From an uncultured Thioclava sp. (GTDB lineage: Bacteria > Pseudomonadota > Alphaproteobacteria > Rhodobacterales > Rhodobacteraceae): DNA of 64,000 nucleotides. Positions 19,571 to 27,213 of the stretch are shown here, piece after piece. The notes below the pieces were generated by a model. It searched no databases and was not told the origin of the DNA. It worked only from the letters and a program-made list of their open reading frames with translations. The DNA is taken from positions 52,541-116,540 of the forward strand of contig NZ_CAJYBT010000008.1 in the NCBI RefSeq assembly GCF_913064665.1. Direction: 5' to 3'. The position numbers and the translations under genes were made by a program. Positions within the stretch are counted from its first letter, which is position 1. Every line of letters begins with the position of its first letter.

Positions 19571-20596
19571 ATGACAGAGATTGATGTTATCGCCCCCAAC
19601 CTCAAGCGCCGCCTGTCGGGCGTGACCGCCACCGTCGTGCGGCTGGTCCCCTTGCAGGCGCGCAAAATCGCGATTGTGGCAACCGGGCCAGGTCTGCCCG
19701 ATCATCTGCCGCATGTGGCGCTATGGCGGGTGCCGTTTCTGCCGCGCCGCACGCGCGTTTGGCATGCGCGGCGCAATACCGAGATGTTGTTGGGGCTGTT
19801 TCTGCGAGATGTTTTGCGGATGCGCCTCAAGCTGTTGTTCACCTCGGCCAGCCAGCGCAAGCACAGTGGCTACACGAAATGGCTGATCGGCAAGATGGAC
19901 CGGGTTGTGGCGACCTCGGCGCGCACGGCGTCTTATCTGGAGCGCGACTGCACCGTGATCTTGCATGGCATCGACACCGAAAGTTTCACACCGGCCCTGG
20001 ATCAAGCCGGTCTGCGCGCGCAGCTGCGCCTGCCGGTCGAGGGGCTGCTGGTGGGCTGTTACGGGCGTATTCGTGCGCAAAAGGGCACCGATGCCTTCGT
20101 CGATGCGATGATCGCGGCGCTGCCCACACGTCCCGGCGTTGCGGGTTTGGTGATGGGGCGCGCGGTGGGTGAACATGGCGCGTTTCTCGAAGGACTCAAG
20201 GCGCGGGTGGCCAAGGCCGGGCTAGCGGATCGCATCCTGTTTCTGCCCGAGGTCAGCGTCGACAAGATGGCCGATTGGTATCGCGTGCTTGACCTTTATA
20301 TCGCGCCGCAGCGCTGGGAAGGCTTTGGCCTGACCCCGATCGAGGCGATGGCCTGCGGCGTGCCCGTGGTGGCAACCCGCGTCGGCGCCTTTGAGGAAAT
20401 CGTGACGGATGAGACCGGTGCGCTGGTTGATCCCGGCGATCCGGCGGCGCTGGCCACGGCTGCGGCTCCGTTTCTGGATGATCCGGCGCGTCTGGCTGCG
20501 GCAAAACGGGCCGCGCGTTTGCGCGCCGAGACGGATTTTCGCATTGAGGGCGAGGCCGCCGCGTTGGTCGCGATATATCGCGAGATGTTGGCATGA
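19571..20596 (+). CDS. Glycosyltransferase family 4/1-type protein
   Basis: A 341-residue GT-B glycosyltransferase. The C-terminal nucleotide-sugar domain shows VGCYGRIRAQKGTDAFVDA near residue 156 and the conserved donor-site motif EGFGLTPIEAMACGVPVVAT near residue 250, with the two glutamates seven apart. It probably transfers a hexose in cell-surface polysaccharide or LPS core synthesis. It overlaps the GT29-like gene by four bases and starts ten bases after the transporter remnant, so it may now be read from that remnant's promoter. Confidence 0.92.
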   Translation: MTEIDVIAPNLKRRLSGVTATVVRLVPLQARKIAIVATGPGLPDHLPHVALWRVPFLPRRTRVWHARRNTEMLLGLFLRDVLRMRLKLLFTSASQRKHSGYTKWLIGKMDRVVATSARTASYLERDCTVILHGIDTESFTPALDQAGLRAQLRLPVEGLLVGCYGRIRAQKGTDAFVDAMIAALPTRPGVAGLVMGRAVGEHGAFLEGLKARVAKAGLADRILFLPEVSVDKMADWYRVLDLYIAPQRWEGFGLTPIEAMACGVPVVATRVGAFEEIVTDETGALVDPGDPAALATAAAPFLDDPARLAAAKRAARLRAETDFRIEGEAAALVAIYREMLA

Positions 20597-21207
20597 CGCG
20601 GCTTGGCTTTCTGATCGCGCGCAGTTTGCGTCGTGAGGCCCCGTTGGCGGCGCTGTCTGTCACGCAATCGGATTTGCTGAGCGATTTGGCGGGAAAATCG
20701 GTGGCGCTGGTGGGCAATGCCCGCGCGCTGTCCCAAGGCGATGCGGGGGCCAAGATCGACGCGCATGACGTGGTGATCCGCATCAACCGCGCCCCGATGC
20801 CCAGCGCGCACAGCCACGGCACGCGTACGGATTGGCTGGCGCTGGCGACTTCGCTACCGGCTGCGGAACGGGCGCGGATTTCACCGGGGCGCATCCTGTG
20901 GATGAGCCATAAACGCAAGCGGCTTGACTGGCAAAGCGCGCAAAGTCCGGGGTTTTATCTGCATCCGCTCGCTGATTATGAGGCGCTCAAGGCCCACCTT
21001 GGCGCGCAGCCCACAACGGGGGTGATGCTGATTGATATGCTGGCGCGCTCGACCCTAGCACGGCTTGATCTTTACGGGTTTGATTTCTTCGCCTCGCTGT
21101 CGCTTTCAGGCTCACGCAGCGCCGACAAGGTGCCCCATGATTTTGCCGCCGAAGCCGCGCTGGTGGGAAATCTGATCGCGCAGGATTCGCGCATCATTCG
21201 CAACTGA
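20593..21207 (+). CDS. Glycosyltransferase family 29 (sialyltransferase-like) protein
   Basis: A 204-residue protein with sialylmotif-like features: SVALVGNARALSQGDAGAKID followed by HDVVIRINRAP at about residues 36-68 resembles the large sialylmotif of GT29. GTRTDWLAL and the later PTTGVMLIDMLA and LYGFDFF resemble the small motif region. GT29 is best known as the animal sialyltransferase family but has bacterial members in marine Rhodobacteraceae. The acceptor and donor (CMP-sialic or CMP-Kdo-type sugar) are unknown. It overlaps the upstream GT4 gene by four bases, and the pair probably decorates one surface glycan. Confidence 0.8.
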   Translation: MTRLGFLIARSLRREAPLAALSVTQSDLLSDLAGKSVALVGNARALSQGDAGAKIDAHDVVIRINRAPMPSAHSHGTRTDWLALATSLPAAERARISPGRILWMSHKRKRLDWQSAQSPGFYLHPLADYEALKAHLGAQPTTGVMLIDMLARSTLARLDLYGFDFFASLSLSGSRSADKVPHDFAAEAALVGNLIAQDSRIIRN

Positions 21208-21283
21208 TCTTCGCCAAAACCCTTTTATTTCCGCGTCCGAGGCGCTATGTGCGCCCTTGTTCTTTTCGGGCAAGGAGGTCCTT

Positions 21284-22306
21284 ATGGGCTATAAAGTCGT
21301 CGTTGCGGGCGCCACGGGTAATGTGGGCCGCGAAATGCTGAATATTCTGGCCGAACGCCAGTTCCCGGTTGATGAGATCGTCGCGCTTGCGTCGCGCCGC
21401 TCGATTGGGACTGAGGTCAGCTTTGGCGACAAGACCCTGAAGACAAAGGATATCGAAGGGTTCGATTTCACCGGTTGGGATATTGCGCTGTTCGCGATCG
21501 GTTCGGATGCGACCAAACAATATGCCCCGATCGCGGCGAAATCGGGCTGCGTGGTGATCGATAACTCGTCGCTGTATCGCTATGACCCGGACGTGCCGCT
21601 GGTCGTGCCGGAAGTGAATCCGCAGGCCGTCGACGGCTACACGAAGAAAAACATCATCGCGAACCCGAACTGCTCGACCGCGCAGATGGTAGTGGCCCTC
21701 AAGCCGCTGCATGATCGTGCCAAGATCAAGCGCGTTGTGGTGTCGACCTATCAGTCGGTGTCGGGCTCGGGCAAAGAGGCGATTGACGAATTGTGGAACC
21801 AAACCAAGGGCATGTATGTGCCCGGCCAAGAGGTCGCGCCCAAGGTTTACCCCAAACAGATCGCGTTTAACGTTATTCCGCATATCGATGTATTCCTCGA
21901 CGACGGCTCCACCAAAGAAGAGTGGAAAATGGTCGCCGAGACCAAGAAAATCATCGACAAGTCGATCAAGATCACCGCGACCTGCGTGCGTGTGCCGGTG
22001 TTTGTCGGTCACTCCGAGGCGATAAATATCGAGTTCGAAGAGTTCCTTGATGAGGACGAAGCACGCGACATCCTGCGTGAAGCGCCCGGCATCATGGTGA
22101 TCGATAAGCGCGAGGATGGTGGCTATATCACCCCGATCGAATGCGTGGGCGATTATGCGACCTTCATCTCGCGGATCCGTCAGGATTCCACGATTGAGAA
22201 CGGGCTGAACATTTGGTGCGTGTCTGATAACCTGCGTAAGGGTGCGGCGCTGAACGCGGTCCAGATCGCTGAAACGCTGGGCAATCGCTGTTTGAAAAAG
22301 GGCTGA
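21284..22306 (+). CDS. asd: Aspartate-semialdehyde dehydrogenase
   Basis: A 340-residue NADPH enzyme that reduces aspartyl phosphate to aspartate semialdehyde, the branch point to lysine, diaminopimelate, threonine and methionine. The nucleotide-binding loop is GATGNVG at residues 9-15. The active-site Cys is residue 130 in NPNCSTAQM, and the substrate-binding Arg/His region (VRVPVFVGHSE) is intact. The start ATG at 21284 has a near-perfect AAGGAGG site. A stem-loop terminator follows at 22332. Confidence 0.97.
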   Translation: MGYKVVVAGATGNVGREMLNILAERQFPVDEIVALASRRSIGTEVSFGDKTLKTKDIEGFDFTGWDIALFAIGSDATKQYAPIAAKSGCVVIDNSSLYRYDPDVPLVVPEVNPQAVDGYTKKNIIANPNCSTAQMVVALKPLHDRAKIKRVVVSTYQSVSGSGKEAIDELWNQTKGMYVPGQEVAPKVYPKQIAFNVIPHIDVFLDDGSTKEEWKMVAETKKIIDKSIKITATCVRVPVFVGHSEAINIEFEEFLDEDEARDILREAPGIMVIDKREDGGYITPIECVGDYATFISRIRQDSTIENGLNIWCVSDNLRKGAALNAVQIAETLGNRCLKKG

Positions 22307-22331
22307 TCGCCTGCAGTCGAGAGTTTGGAAG

Positions 22332-22360
22332 ACGCCCGGGGGAAACATCGGGCGTTTTTC
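22332..22360 (+). terminator. Rho-independent terminator of asd
   Basis: Stem ACGCCCG / CGGGCGT around a 10-base loop, followed by five T residues, 26 bases after the asd stop. Confidence 0.85.
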
Positions 22361-22382
22361 TATTGCTCTCCTCCACCGCAAC

Positions 22383-22413
22383 AAAAAGGCGCGGGAGGTT
22401 GTCCCCCCGCGCC
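22383..22413 (-). terminator. Rho-independent terminator of the small heat-shock gene
   Basis: Read on the minus strand, GGCGCGGG pairs with CCCGCGCC and is followed by five T residues, 24 bases past the hsp20 stop. Confidence 0.85.
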
Positions 22414-22437
22414 CGTGTTCTGCGTCGTCCTTCGGGC

Positions 22438-22893
22438 TTACGCCTCGACGGTTTCGACCTGTTTGGATGGGGCCGAACCGGCAATCTCAATCCGGCGGGG
22501 TTTCAGTGCCTCGGGCACCTCGCGCACCAGATCAATATGCAGCATGCCGTTTTCATGGCTGGCCCCGGTGACCTTGACATGATCGGCCAGCGCAAAGCGG
22601 CGTTCAAACGCGCGGGTCGCGATGCCACGATGCAGGTAGCTGCGCGTGTCATCTTCGGACTTGCGGCCTGTCACGATCAAGCCGCCATCCTTCATTTCGA
22701 CGCCCAATTCATCCGAGCCGAACCCGGCAACGGCAATCGAAATGCGATACGCATTCTCGTCGATTTTTTCGATGTTATAGGGCGGGTAGGTTGGCTGCGC
22801 GACGTCACTGGTCAATGCGCGGTCCATCAGATCGGCGACACGGTCAAAGCCGACAGTGGCGCGGTAAAGCGGTGAAAGATCAAAGTTTCGCAT
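22438..22893 (-). CDS. Hsp20/IbpA-family small heat-shock protein
   Basis: A 151-residue alpha-crystallin-domain holdase of the class A (IbpA-like) type. The N-terminus MRNFDLSPLYRATVGFDRV and PPYNIEK are typical. The crystallin domain spans about residues 38-130 with the family motif GMLHIDL. It keeps unfolding proteins soluble under heat stress. The upstream region fits heat control at two levels: a sigma-32-type promoter (22987-23015) and a leader able to hide the ribosome site in a hairpin (22899-22917). It has its own terminator, so it is monocistronic. Confidence 0.95.
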   Translation of the reverse strand: MRNFDLSPLYRATVGFDRVADLMDRALTSDVAQPTYPPYNIEKIDENAYRISIAVAGFGSDELGVEMKDGGLIVTGRKSEDDTRSYLHRGIATRAFERRFALADHVKVTGASHENGMLHIDLVREVPEALKPRRIEIAGSAPSKQVETVEA

Positions 22894-22898
22894 ATCAT

Positions 22899-22939
22899 CA
22901 TCCTCTCTTGAGCGATGTAAAACGCCCGCCCTTGCGGGC
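22899..22939 (-). promoter_or_regulatory. ROSE-like RNA thermometer candidate in the hsp20 leader
   Basis: In the minus-strand transcript the last hairpin before the ATG pairs CAUC-CUC with GAG-GAUG (22917-22899), with one bulged G and an AAGA loop. This buries the GAGAGGA ribosome site. The 5' strand contains UCGCU, matching the U(U/C)GCU signature that pairs with AGGA around a bulged G in ROSE elements. A second GC-rich hairpin (22924-22939) and a third weaker one (22956-22977) lie upstream, as in ROSE leaders. The structure was read by eye and not folded. Confidence 0.6.
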
Positions 22940-22986
22940 CGGACTATTTCGATTTCGGGACCCGTTATGGCATCCCGATGAGCATG

Positions 22987-23015
22987 ATTTGGGGGTGGCG
23001 ATTTGCCAATTCAAG
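22987..23015 (-). promoter_or_regulatory. Sigma-32 (RpoH) type promoter for hsp20
   Basis: On the minus strand CTTGAA (23015-23010) is followed after 16 bases by CCCAAAT (22993-22987), close to the alphaproteobacterial RpoH consensus CTTGAA and CCCCATNT. It would give a leader of about 85 bases. Confidence 0.65.
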
Positions 23016-23029
23016 AGGGGGGCGTATGG

Positions 23030-23917
23030 CTAGGGGCGCAGGAATTTCGCCCCCGAGCCACCGCCGCGCAGGATGCGTGGTTTGCCCGGTTCCGATGCGC
23101 GCCGCGCGTCCGGTGCAAGGATGCGAGCGCTTTTCGCGGGCGCTTCTGACCCCGAAATCACGCCGCGCCCAGAGCGCAGGTTGGACTTGAGCTGCGCCAC
23201 AATCGCAGGCAGCTCCATGCCATAGACCTGTACCTGACCATTCTTGCGCCCGCCCGAGGACACGAGTGAGACGATTTGCGCGCGCTGGCCCGCTGACACG
23301 CCCGAGCGGTCAAAGACCGGTGCGCCAGAAGAGCCGTGATCGACATCGCAATCAAACCCGATCACCCCCTGCGCATGTCCGAAAACCGTGCAATTGCGCT
23401 GCCATGACAGCTCGCTTGAGCGCCCGCGCGCGTAAGACACCACGCTGACCTGCGTGCCTTTGCCCCCCGCAGCCCCGACGCGAAACCACGCTGCGGTCGA
23501 GCTGGGGATCGGCGCGGCAAGCTGCAGCAGCGCAACGTCATGGCGCACAGTCTGCGCCGAAAGCGGTGCAAAGGGTGCATATTGCGGATCAGCAATCATA
23601 CGTGCCACCGGACGCGTCGCTATGCTGCTGTCGCCGGTTTGGCCGGCCACGAATGTCAGCTCTGATGGGGCGCGCGGCCGCTTGGCGTCTCGATCAAAGA
23701 TGCAATGCCCTGCCGTGAGCACCAGATCGGGTGCGATCAGCACGCCGGTGCAATAGCCGGTGTTGTCGATGGTGACCTTGCCCACCGCCTCCCAGCCAAA
23801 CAAATCCGAGCGGCGCGACAGGGCATCCAGCCCACTTTGCGCCAGTACCGGCGACGCGATCAGCGTCATCCCAAGGACCAAGGGGAAAACATTGCGCAGC
23901 CATTTCATCGGGGGCAT
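23030..23917 (-). CDS. Secreted trypsin-like serine protease (S1 family)
   Basis: A 295-residue secreted protease with a signal peptide (residues 1-26, ending VLA). The triad is visible: His in TAGHC near residue 71, Asp in RHDVALLQL near 129, and Ser in HGSSGAPVF near 199, with cysteines placed for the usual disulfides. A C-terminal extension of about 50 residues, rich in Arg and Ser, ends in GAKFLRP. The next gene on the same strand is a paralogue ending in the same residues. The substrate is unknown. Confidence 0.88.
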   Translation of the reverse strand: MPPMKWLRNVFPLVLGMTLIASPVLAQSGLDALSRRSDLFGWEAVGKVTIDNTGYCTGVLIAPDLVLTAGHCIFDRDAKRPRAPSELTFVAGQTGDSSIATRPVARMIADPQYAPFAPLSAQTVRHDVALLQLAAPIPSSTAAWFRVGAAGGKGTQVSVVSYARGRSSELSWQRNCTVFGHAQGVIGFDCDVDHGSSGAPVFDRSGVSAGQRAQIVSLVSSGGRKNGQVQVYGMELPAIVAQLKSNLRSGRGVISGSEAPAKSARILAPDARRASEPGKPRILRGGGSGAKFLRP

Positions 23918-23930
23918 GGGATGTCACCTG

Positions 23931-24707
23931 TCAGGGGCGCAGGAATTTCGCGCCTTTGATGCGGATTTCTTTCGCACCGTCAGGCACTTCGCGTGAGGAC
24001 AGATCGGCGCGCAAATCCGCCACGCCACTGATCAACGCGCCGACCGAGACCGGCTCGTGCCCGACCTCGGCCTTGGCCGAAATAACGGAAACGATGCGCG
24101 GCACTCCGTCGCGAAGAGTAAAGACAGGGGCGCCGGACGCCCCAAAATCGACCGAACAGGTCAGCACCACAGTGCTGCTTTCGCGCGCAATAACACTGCA
24201 GACGCGTTGTAGTGAGGGCGCTTCGGAGCGGCCTTTTGCATAGGAGAGAACGCCGACCTCTTCGTTGCGCGTTGGTGGGGTGTGATCCAACTCGAACAGG
24301 CGCAGTTGCGGCAGGCGCACGGGCTGTGCCAGTTCCACCAGCGCCAGATCGAAGGAGGATCGCGACAGCCGTTTGGGCCCGTCATAATGATAGGAGGAAT
24401 GGGCAATCGCGCGCTTCACCTTGCGGTAGGCCAGCGCGCGCCCGTTGCGCCAGCCTGCGCGAAATTCCATGCCGTCGGCGTTAATCATTGTGCCGGTGCG
24501 CTTGTCAAACAGGCAATGCGCCGCCGTGAGCACCAGATCGGGTGCGATCAGGGTGCCGGTGCAAAAACTGCCGTGGCCCAGATCAAGTTTGCCCACGGCC
24601 TCCCAGCCGCGCGAGGCATCGCCGGTGTCGAGTTTCTGCAAGGGTTGATCGGCCAGCGCAGGCAGCGCCAGCCCGATCAGGACAGTGAGAAAGGCGATCA
24701 ACCGCAT
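23931..24707 (-). CDS. Secreted trypsin-like serine protease (S1 family), paralogue
   Basis: A 258-residue paralogue of the downstream protease. It has a signal peptide (ending PALA), His in TAAHC, Asp in FDLALVEL, and Ser in FGASGAPVF. Here the residue before the nucleophile is Ala rather than the usual Asp, which may alter the oxyanion hole. It shares GWEAVGK, CTGTLIAPDLVLTA and the terminal GAKFLRP with its neighbour, 13 bases away, so the two arose by tandem duplication. The ATG at 24707 precedes the signal peptide; a longer in-frame extension is rejected. Confidence 0.87.
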   Translation of the reverse strand: MRLIAFLTVLIGLALPALADQPLQKLDTGDASRGWEAVGKLDLGHGSFCTGTLIAPDLVLTAAHCLFDKRTGTMINADGMEFRAGWRNGRALAYRKVKRAIAHSSYHYDGPKRLSRSSFDLALVELAQPVRLPQLRLFELDHTPPTRNEEVGVLSYAKGRSEAPSLQRVCSVIARESSTVVLTCSVDFGASGAPVFTLRDGVPRIVSVISAKAEVGHEPVSVGALISGVADLRADLSSREVPDGAKEIRIKGAKFLRP

Positions 24708-24780
24708 CGGGCGCTCCGCTGGTGATTTGCTCCACAGATAGCGCGCGAATGGGGCTGAACTGTGGCATCCGGGGCGCGAA

Positions 24781-26055
24781 TTACCCTGCCAGTGCCGGGG
24801 GTTTTGGCCCTCCAAGCGCCCAATCCAGAAGCTCGACAGTATGCACCACGGGCACATCCGTGCCGCCGCCGATCTGCACCATGCAGCCGATATTTCCCGC
24901 CGCGATTACCTGCGGTGATTTCGCCTCGAGCGTGGCAACTTTGCGCCGCTTCAGCTCGTCGGAAATCTCGGGTTGCAGCAGGTTATAGGTGCCGGCCGAG
25001 CCGCAACACAGATGGCTGTCAGTGGGCTCGACCACTTCAAATCCGGCTCGTTTCAGCAAATCCTTGGGCGCGGATTTGATCTGCTGCCCATGTTGCAGCG
25101 AACAGGCGGCATGATAGGCCACACGCATATTGCCAGTGCCTTCCGGAATTCCGATACGTTCGAGAAATTCAGAAATGTCGCAGGCGAGCCCCGCCACCTT
25201 CGCGGCTTTCTCCGCCAGTGGATCATCGCGAAACATATGGCCGTAATCCTTGACCGTCGTGCCGCAGCCCGAGGTGTTGATGATCACCGCGTCCAGTTCG
25301 CCCTCGCCCAGATAGGCGTGAATGTTGCGCGCGGCTTGCGCATGGGCCTCGGTTTCACGGCCCATGTGATGGCTCAGCGCGCCGCAACACCCCAAGCCCT
25401 TGGGCACCACCACTTCGCAGCCAAGCCGGCGCAGCAGACGGATCGTGGCATCGTTGATATCGGTGTTAAGCGCTCGCTGCGCGCAGCCGATCTGCAACGC
25501 CACACGGTATTTCTTGGCTCCGATCGGGGCGAAGACCTGCGGGTCGTCATTGCGCGAGACTGGCGGGATCGATTTGGGCGCCATCGCCACCATCGCACGC
25601 AGGCGCTTGTCCGGCAGAAAGCGCGCAAACGGACGCGCCAGTTTTGCCCCGCCCATCGCAAGGCGGAACCGACCCGGATAGGGCACGATCTTGGCCAGCG
25701 TCCAGCGCAGCATCCGATCCATCAACGGGCGCTTGTAGGTTTTCTCGACATGGACGCGGGCATGATCAATGAGATGCATGTAATTCACACCCGACGGGCA
25801 AGTGGTCATGCAGGCAAGGCAGCTCAGGCAGCGATCCAGATGTTTGACGGTCTTTTCATCGGCCGCACGCCCGCTTTCCAGCATGTCCTTGATGAGATAA
25901 ATGCGCCCGCGCGGGCTGTCCAGTTCATCGCCCAGCACCTGATAGGACGGGCAAGTCGCGGTGCAAAAGCCGCAATGCACACAGGCGCGCAGAATGTCAT
26001 TGGCGTGCGCAATACCCGGCTTTTTGAGCTGCTCTTCGGTGAAATTGGTCTGCAT
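24781..26055 (-). CDS. glcF: Glycolate oxidase iron-sulfur subunit
   Basis: A 424-residue subunit of glycolate oxidase. Two [4Fe-4S] clusters are bound by CVHCGFCTATCPSY near residue 27 and CLSCLACMTTCPSG near 79. Two CCG-type cysteine-rich domains follow (GCCGALSHHMG near 222; CCGSAGTYNLL near 350). It passes electrons from the FAD subunits to the quinone pool. Its ATG overlaps the glcE stop by one base (TGATG). It is the last gene of glcDEF. Confidence 0.95.
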   Translation of the reverse strand: MQTNFTEEQLKKPGIAHANDILRACVHCGFCTATCPSYQVLGDELDSPRGRIYLIKDMLESGRAADEKTVKHLDRCLSCLACMTTCPSGVNYMHLIDHARVHVEKTYKRPLMDRMLRWTLAKIVPYPGRFRLAMGGAKLARPFARFLPDKRLRAMVAMAPKSIPPVSRNDDPQVFAPIGAKKYRVALQIGCAQRALNTDINDATIRLLRRLGCEVVVPKGLGCCGALSHHMGRETEAHAQAARNIHAYLGEGELDAVIINTSGCGTTVKDYGHMFRDDPLAEKAAKVAGLACDISEFLERIGIPEGTGNMRVAYHAACSLQHGQQIKSAPKDLLKRAGFEVVEPTDSHLCCGSAGTYNLLQPEISDELKRRKVATLEAKSPQVIAAGNIGCMVQIGGGTDVPVVHTVELLDWALGGPKPPALAG

Positions 26056-27134
26056 CAGCTCATCCTTCCAGGGTTCAGAATGCCACGCGGATCAAATTGC
26101 GCGCGCAGACCCGCCGAAATTTTGGCAACTGGGGCGGGTTCGGGCTGAAAAATGTCTGCACGACTGCCGCGCATCAAGGTGGCGTGCCCGCTATAGGGGG
26201 CGGCCAGCGCGCGGGCATCGACCCCCTCGGCCAGTAGCGCCCAGATCAGCCCACCACCCCAATCCAGCATCACCTCACCGCCCAGCCGTGCGATGATATC
26301 GGCTGTTTCTGAAGGCTTGACCGACAAGCGCCACAAATCGCCCGGTTTGCCCACAAACGGTGTCAGATCGCGCAGTTTCGCCCAGATCGCGCCCGAGCCA
26401 TCTTGCTCAATCCGCACTGTTCCGAAGGGCGCAAGAAGGGTAGCCAGCTTGTCGGCACGATACTGCACCGATTGCGCCAACCCTTCGACGCGCACCACCG
26501 CGCCCACGCCCGGAACCCAGCCTGCGCCAGACACATCAAAGGGCGAGCCAAGCGCCGTGGCCAGCGCCACTTGCGCGGCCCCCGCAGGCATGTCCACGAT
26601 CACCGTCGCTTGCGTCGGGGCTGCGGGCAGCAGCTTGAACGCCACTTCGCTGAGAACCCCCAAAGTGCCCCAAGATCCTGCCATCAGCTTGGCCAGATCA
26701 TAGCCGGTGACGTTTTTCATCACGCGGCCACCGTTCTTGATGACATCGCCCCGGCCATCGACAAACCGCACACCGATCAGGGAATCGCGGCACGCCCCTG
26801 CCTGCACCCGCCGCGGTCCTGACACGTTGGCCGCCACCACGCCGCCGATTGTGCTATGCCCCGGCGTGCCCAGAACCTTGCCCCAATCGCCCGGTTCAAA
26901 GGGCAGGCGCTGCCCTTCGGCGGCCAAGGCGGCTTCGACCTCGGCCAAGGGCGTGCCCGCGCCAACCACCATCGTCAAAGCGCTCGGCTCATAGAGCGAA
27001 ATCCCCGAAATCGCGACCTCTAGCGCCTCGCCAACACAGCGCCCGACCGGGCGCGTTCCCCCGCCACGGATCACCAGCGCGCCGCTTGCATCGCGCACCG
27101 CTTCGGCCAGTTGCGTCTCGCTCTCAACTCTCAT
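26055..27134 (-). CDS. glcE: Glycolate oxidase subunit GlcE (FAD-binding)
   Basis: A 359-residue FAD-binding subunit that resembles GlcD but is shorter. Flavin-binding blocks are VIRGGGTRPVGR near residue 22 and the STIGGVVAANVSGPRR and NVTGYDLAKLMAGSWGTLG segments. The ATG at 27134 fits the start of homology; a 16-codon upstream extension is unlikely. It lies 79 bases after glcD and overlaps glcF by one base. The substrate, glycolate, is assigned from the intact glcDEF set. Confidence 0.93.
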   Translation of the reverse strand: MRVESETQLAEAVRDASGALVIRGGGTRPVGRCVGEALEVAISGISLYEPSALTMVVGAGTPLAEVEAALAAEGQRLPFEPGDWGKVLGTPGHSTIGGVVAANVSGPRRVQAGACRDSLIGVRFVDGRGDVIKNGGRVMKNVTGYDLAKLMAGSWGTLGVLSEVAFKLLPAAPTQATVIVDMPAGAAQVALATALGSPFDVSGAGWVPGVGAVVRVEGLAQSVQYRADKLATLLAPFGTVRIEQDGSGAIWAKLRDLTPFVGKPGDLWRLSVKPSETADIIARLGGEVMLDWGGGLIWALLAEGVDARALAAPYSGHATLMRGSRADIFQPEPAPVAKISAGLRAQFDPRGILNPGRMS

Positions 27135-27172
27135 GAAATCCTGCCTTCCAAATTCTCGAAATATCCCGGGGG

Positions 27173-27199
27173 AGCCTGACATGGCACAGCCGTGTCAGG
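27173..27199. repeat. Inverted repeat between glcD and glcE
   Basis: CCTGACA at 27173 pairs with TGTCAGG at 27193, with an 11-base loop. No T-run follows on either strand. Just beside it (about 27155-27172) the minus strand reads GGCTCCCCCGGGATATTTC, a degenerate relative of the family repeat. It may be an attenuating or processing hairpin inside the operon. Confidence 0.5.
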
Positions 27200-27213
27200 C
27201 GGGGGCAGCGCCC

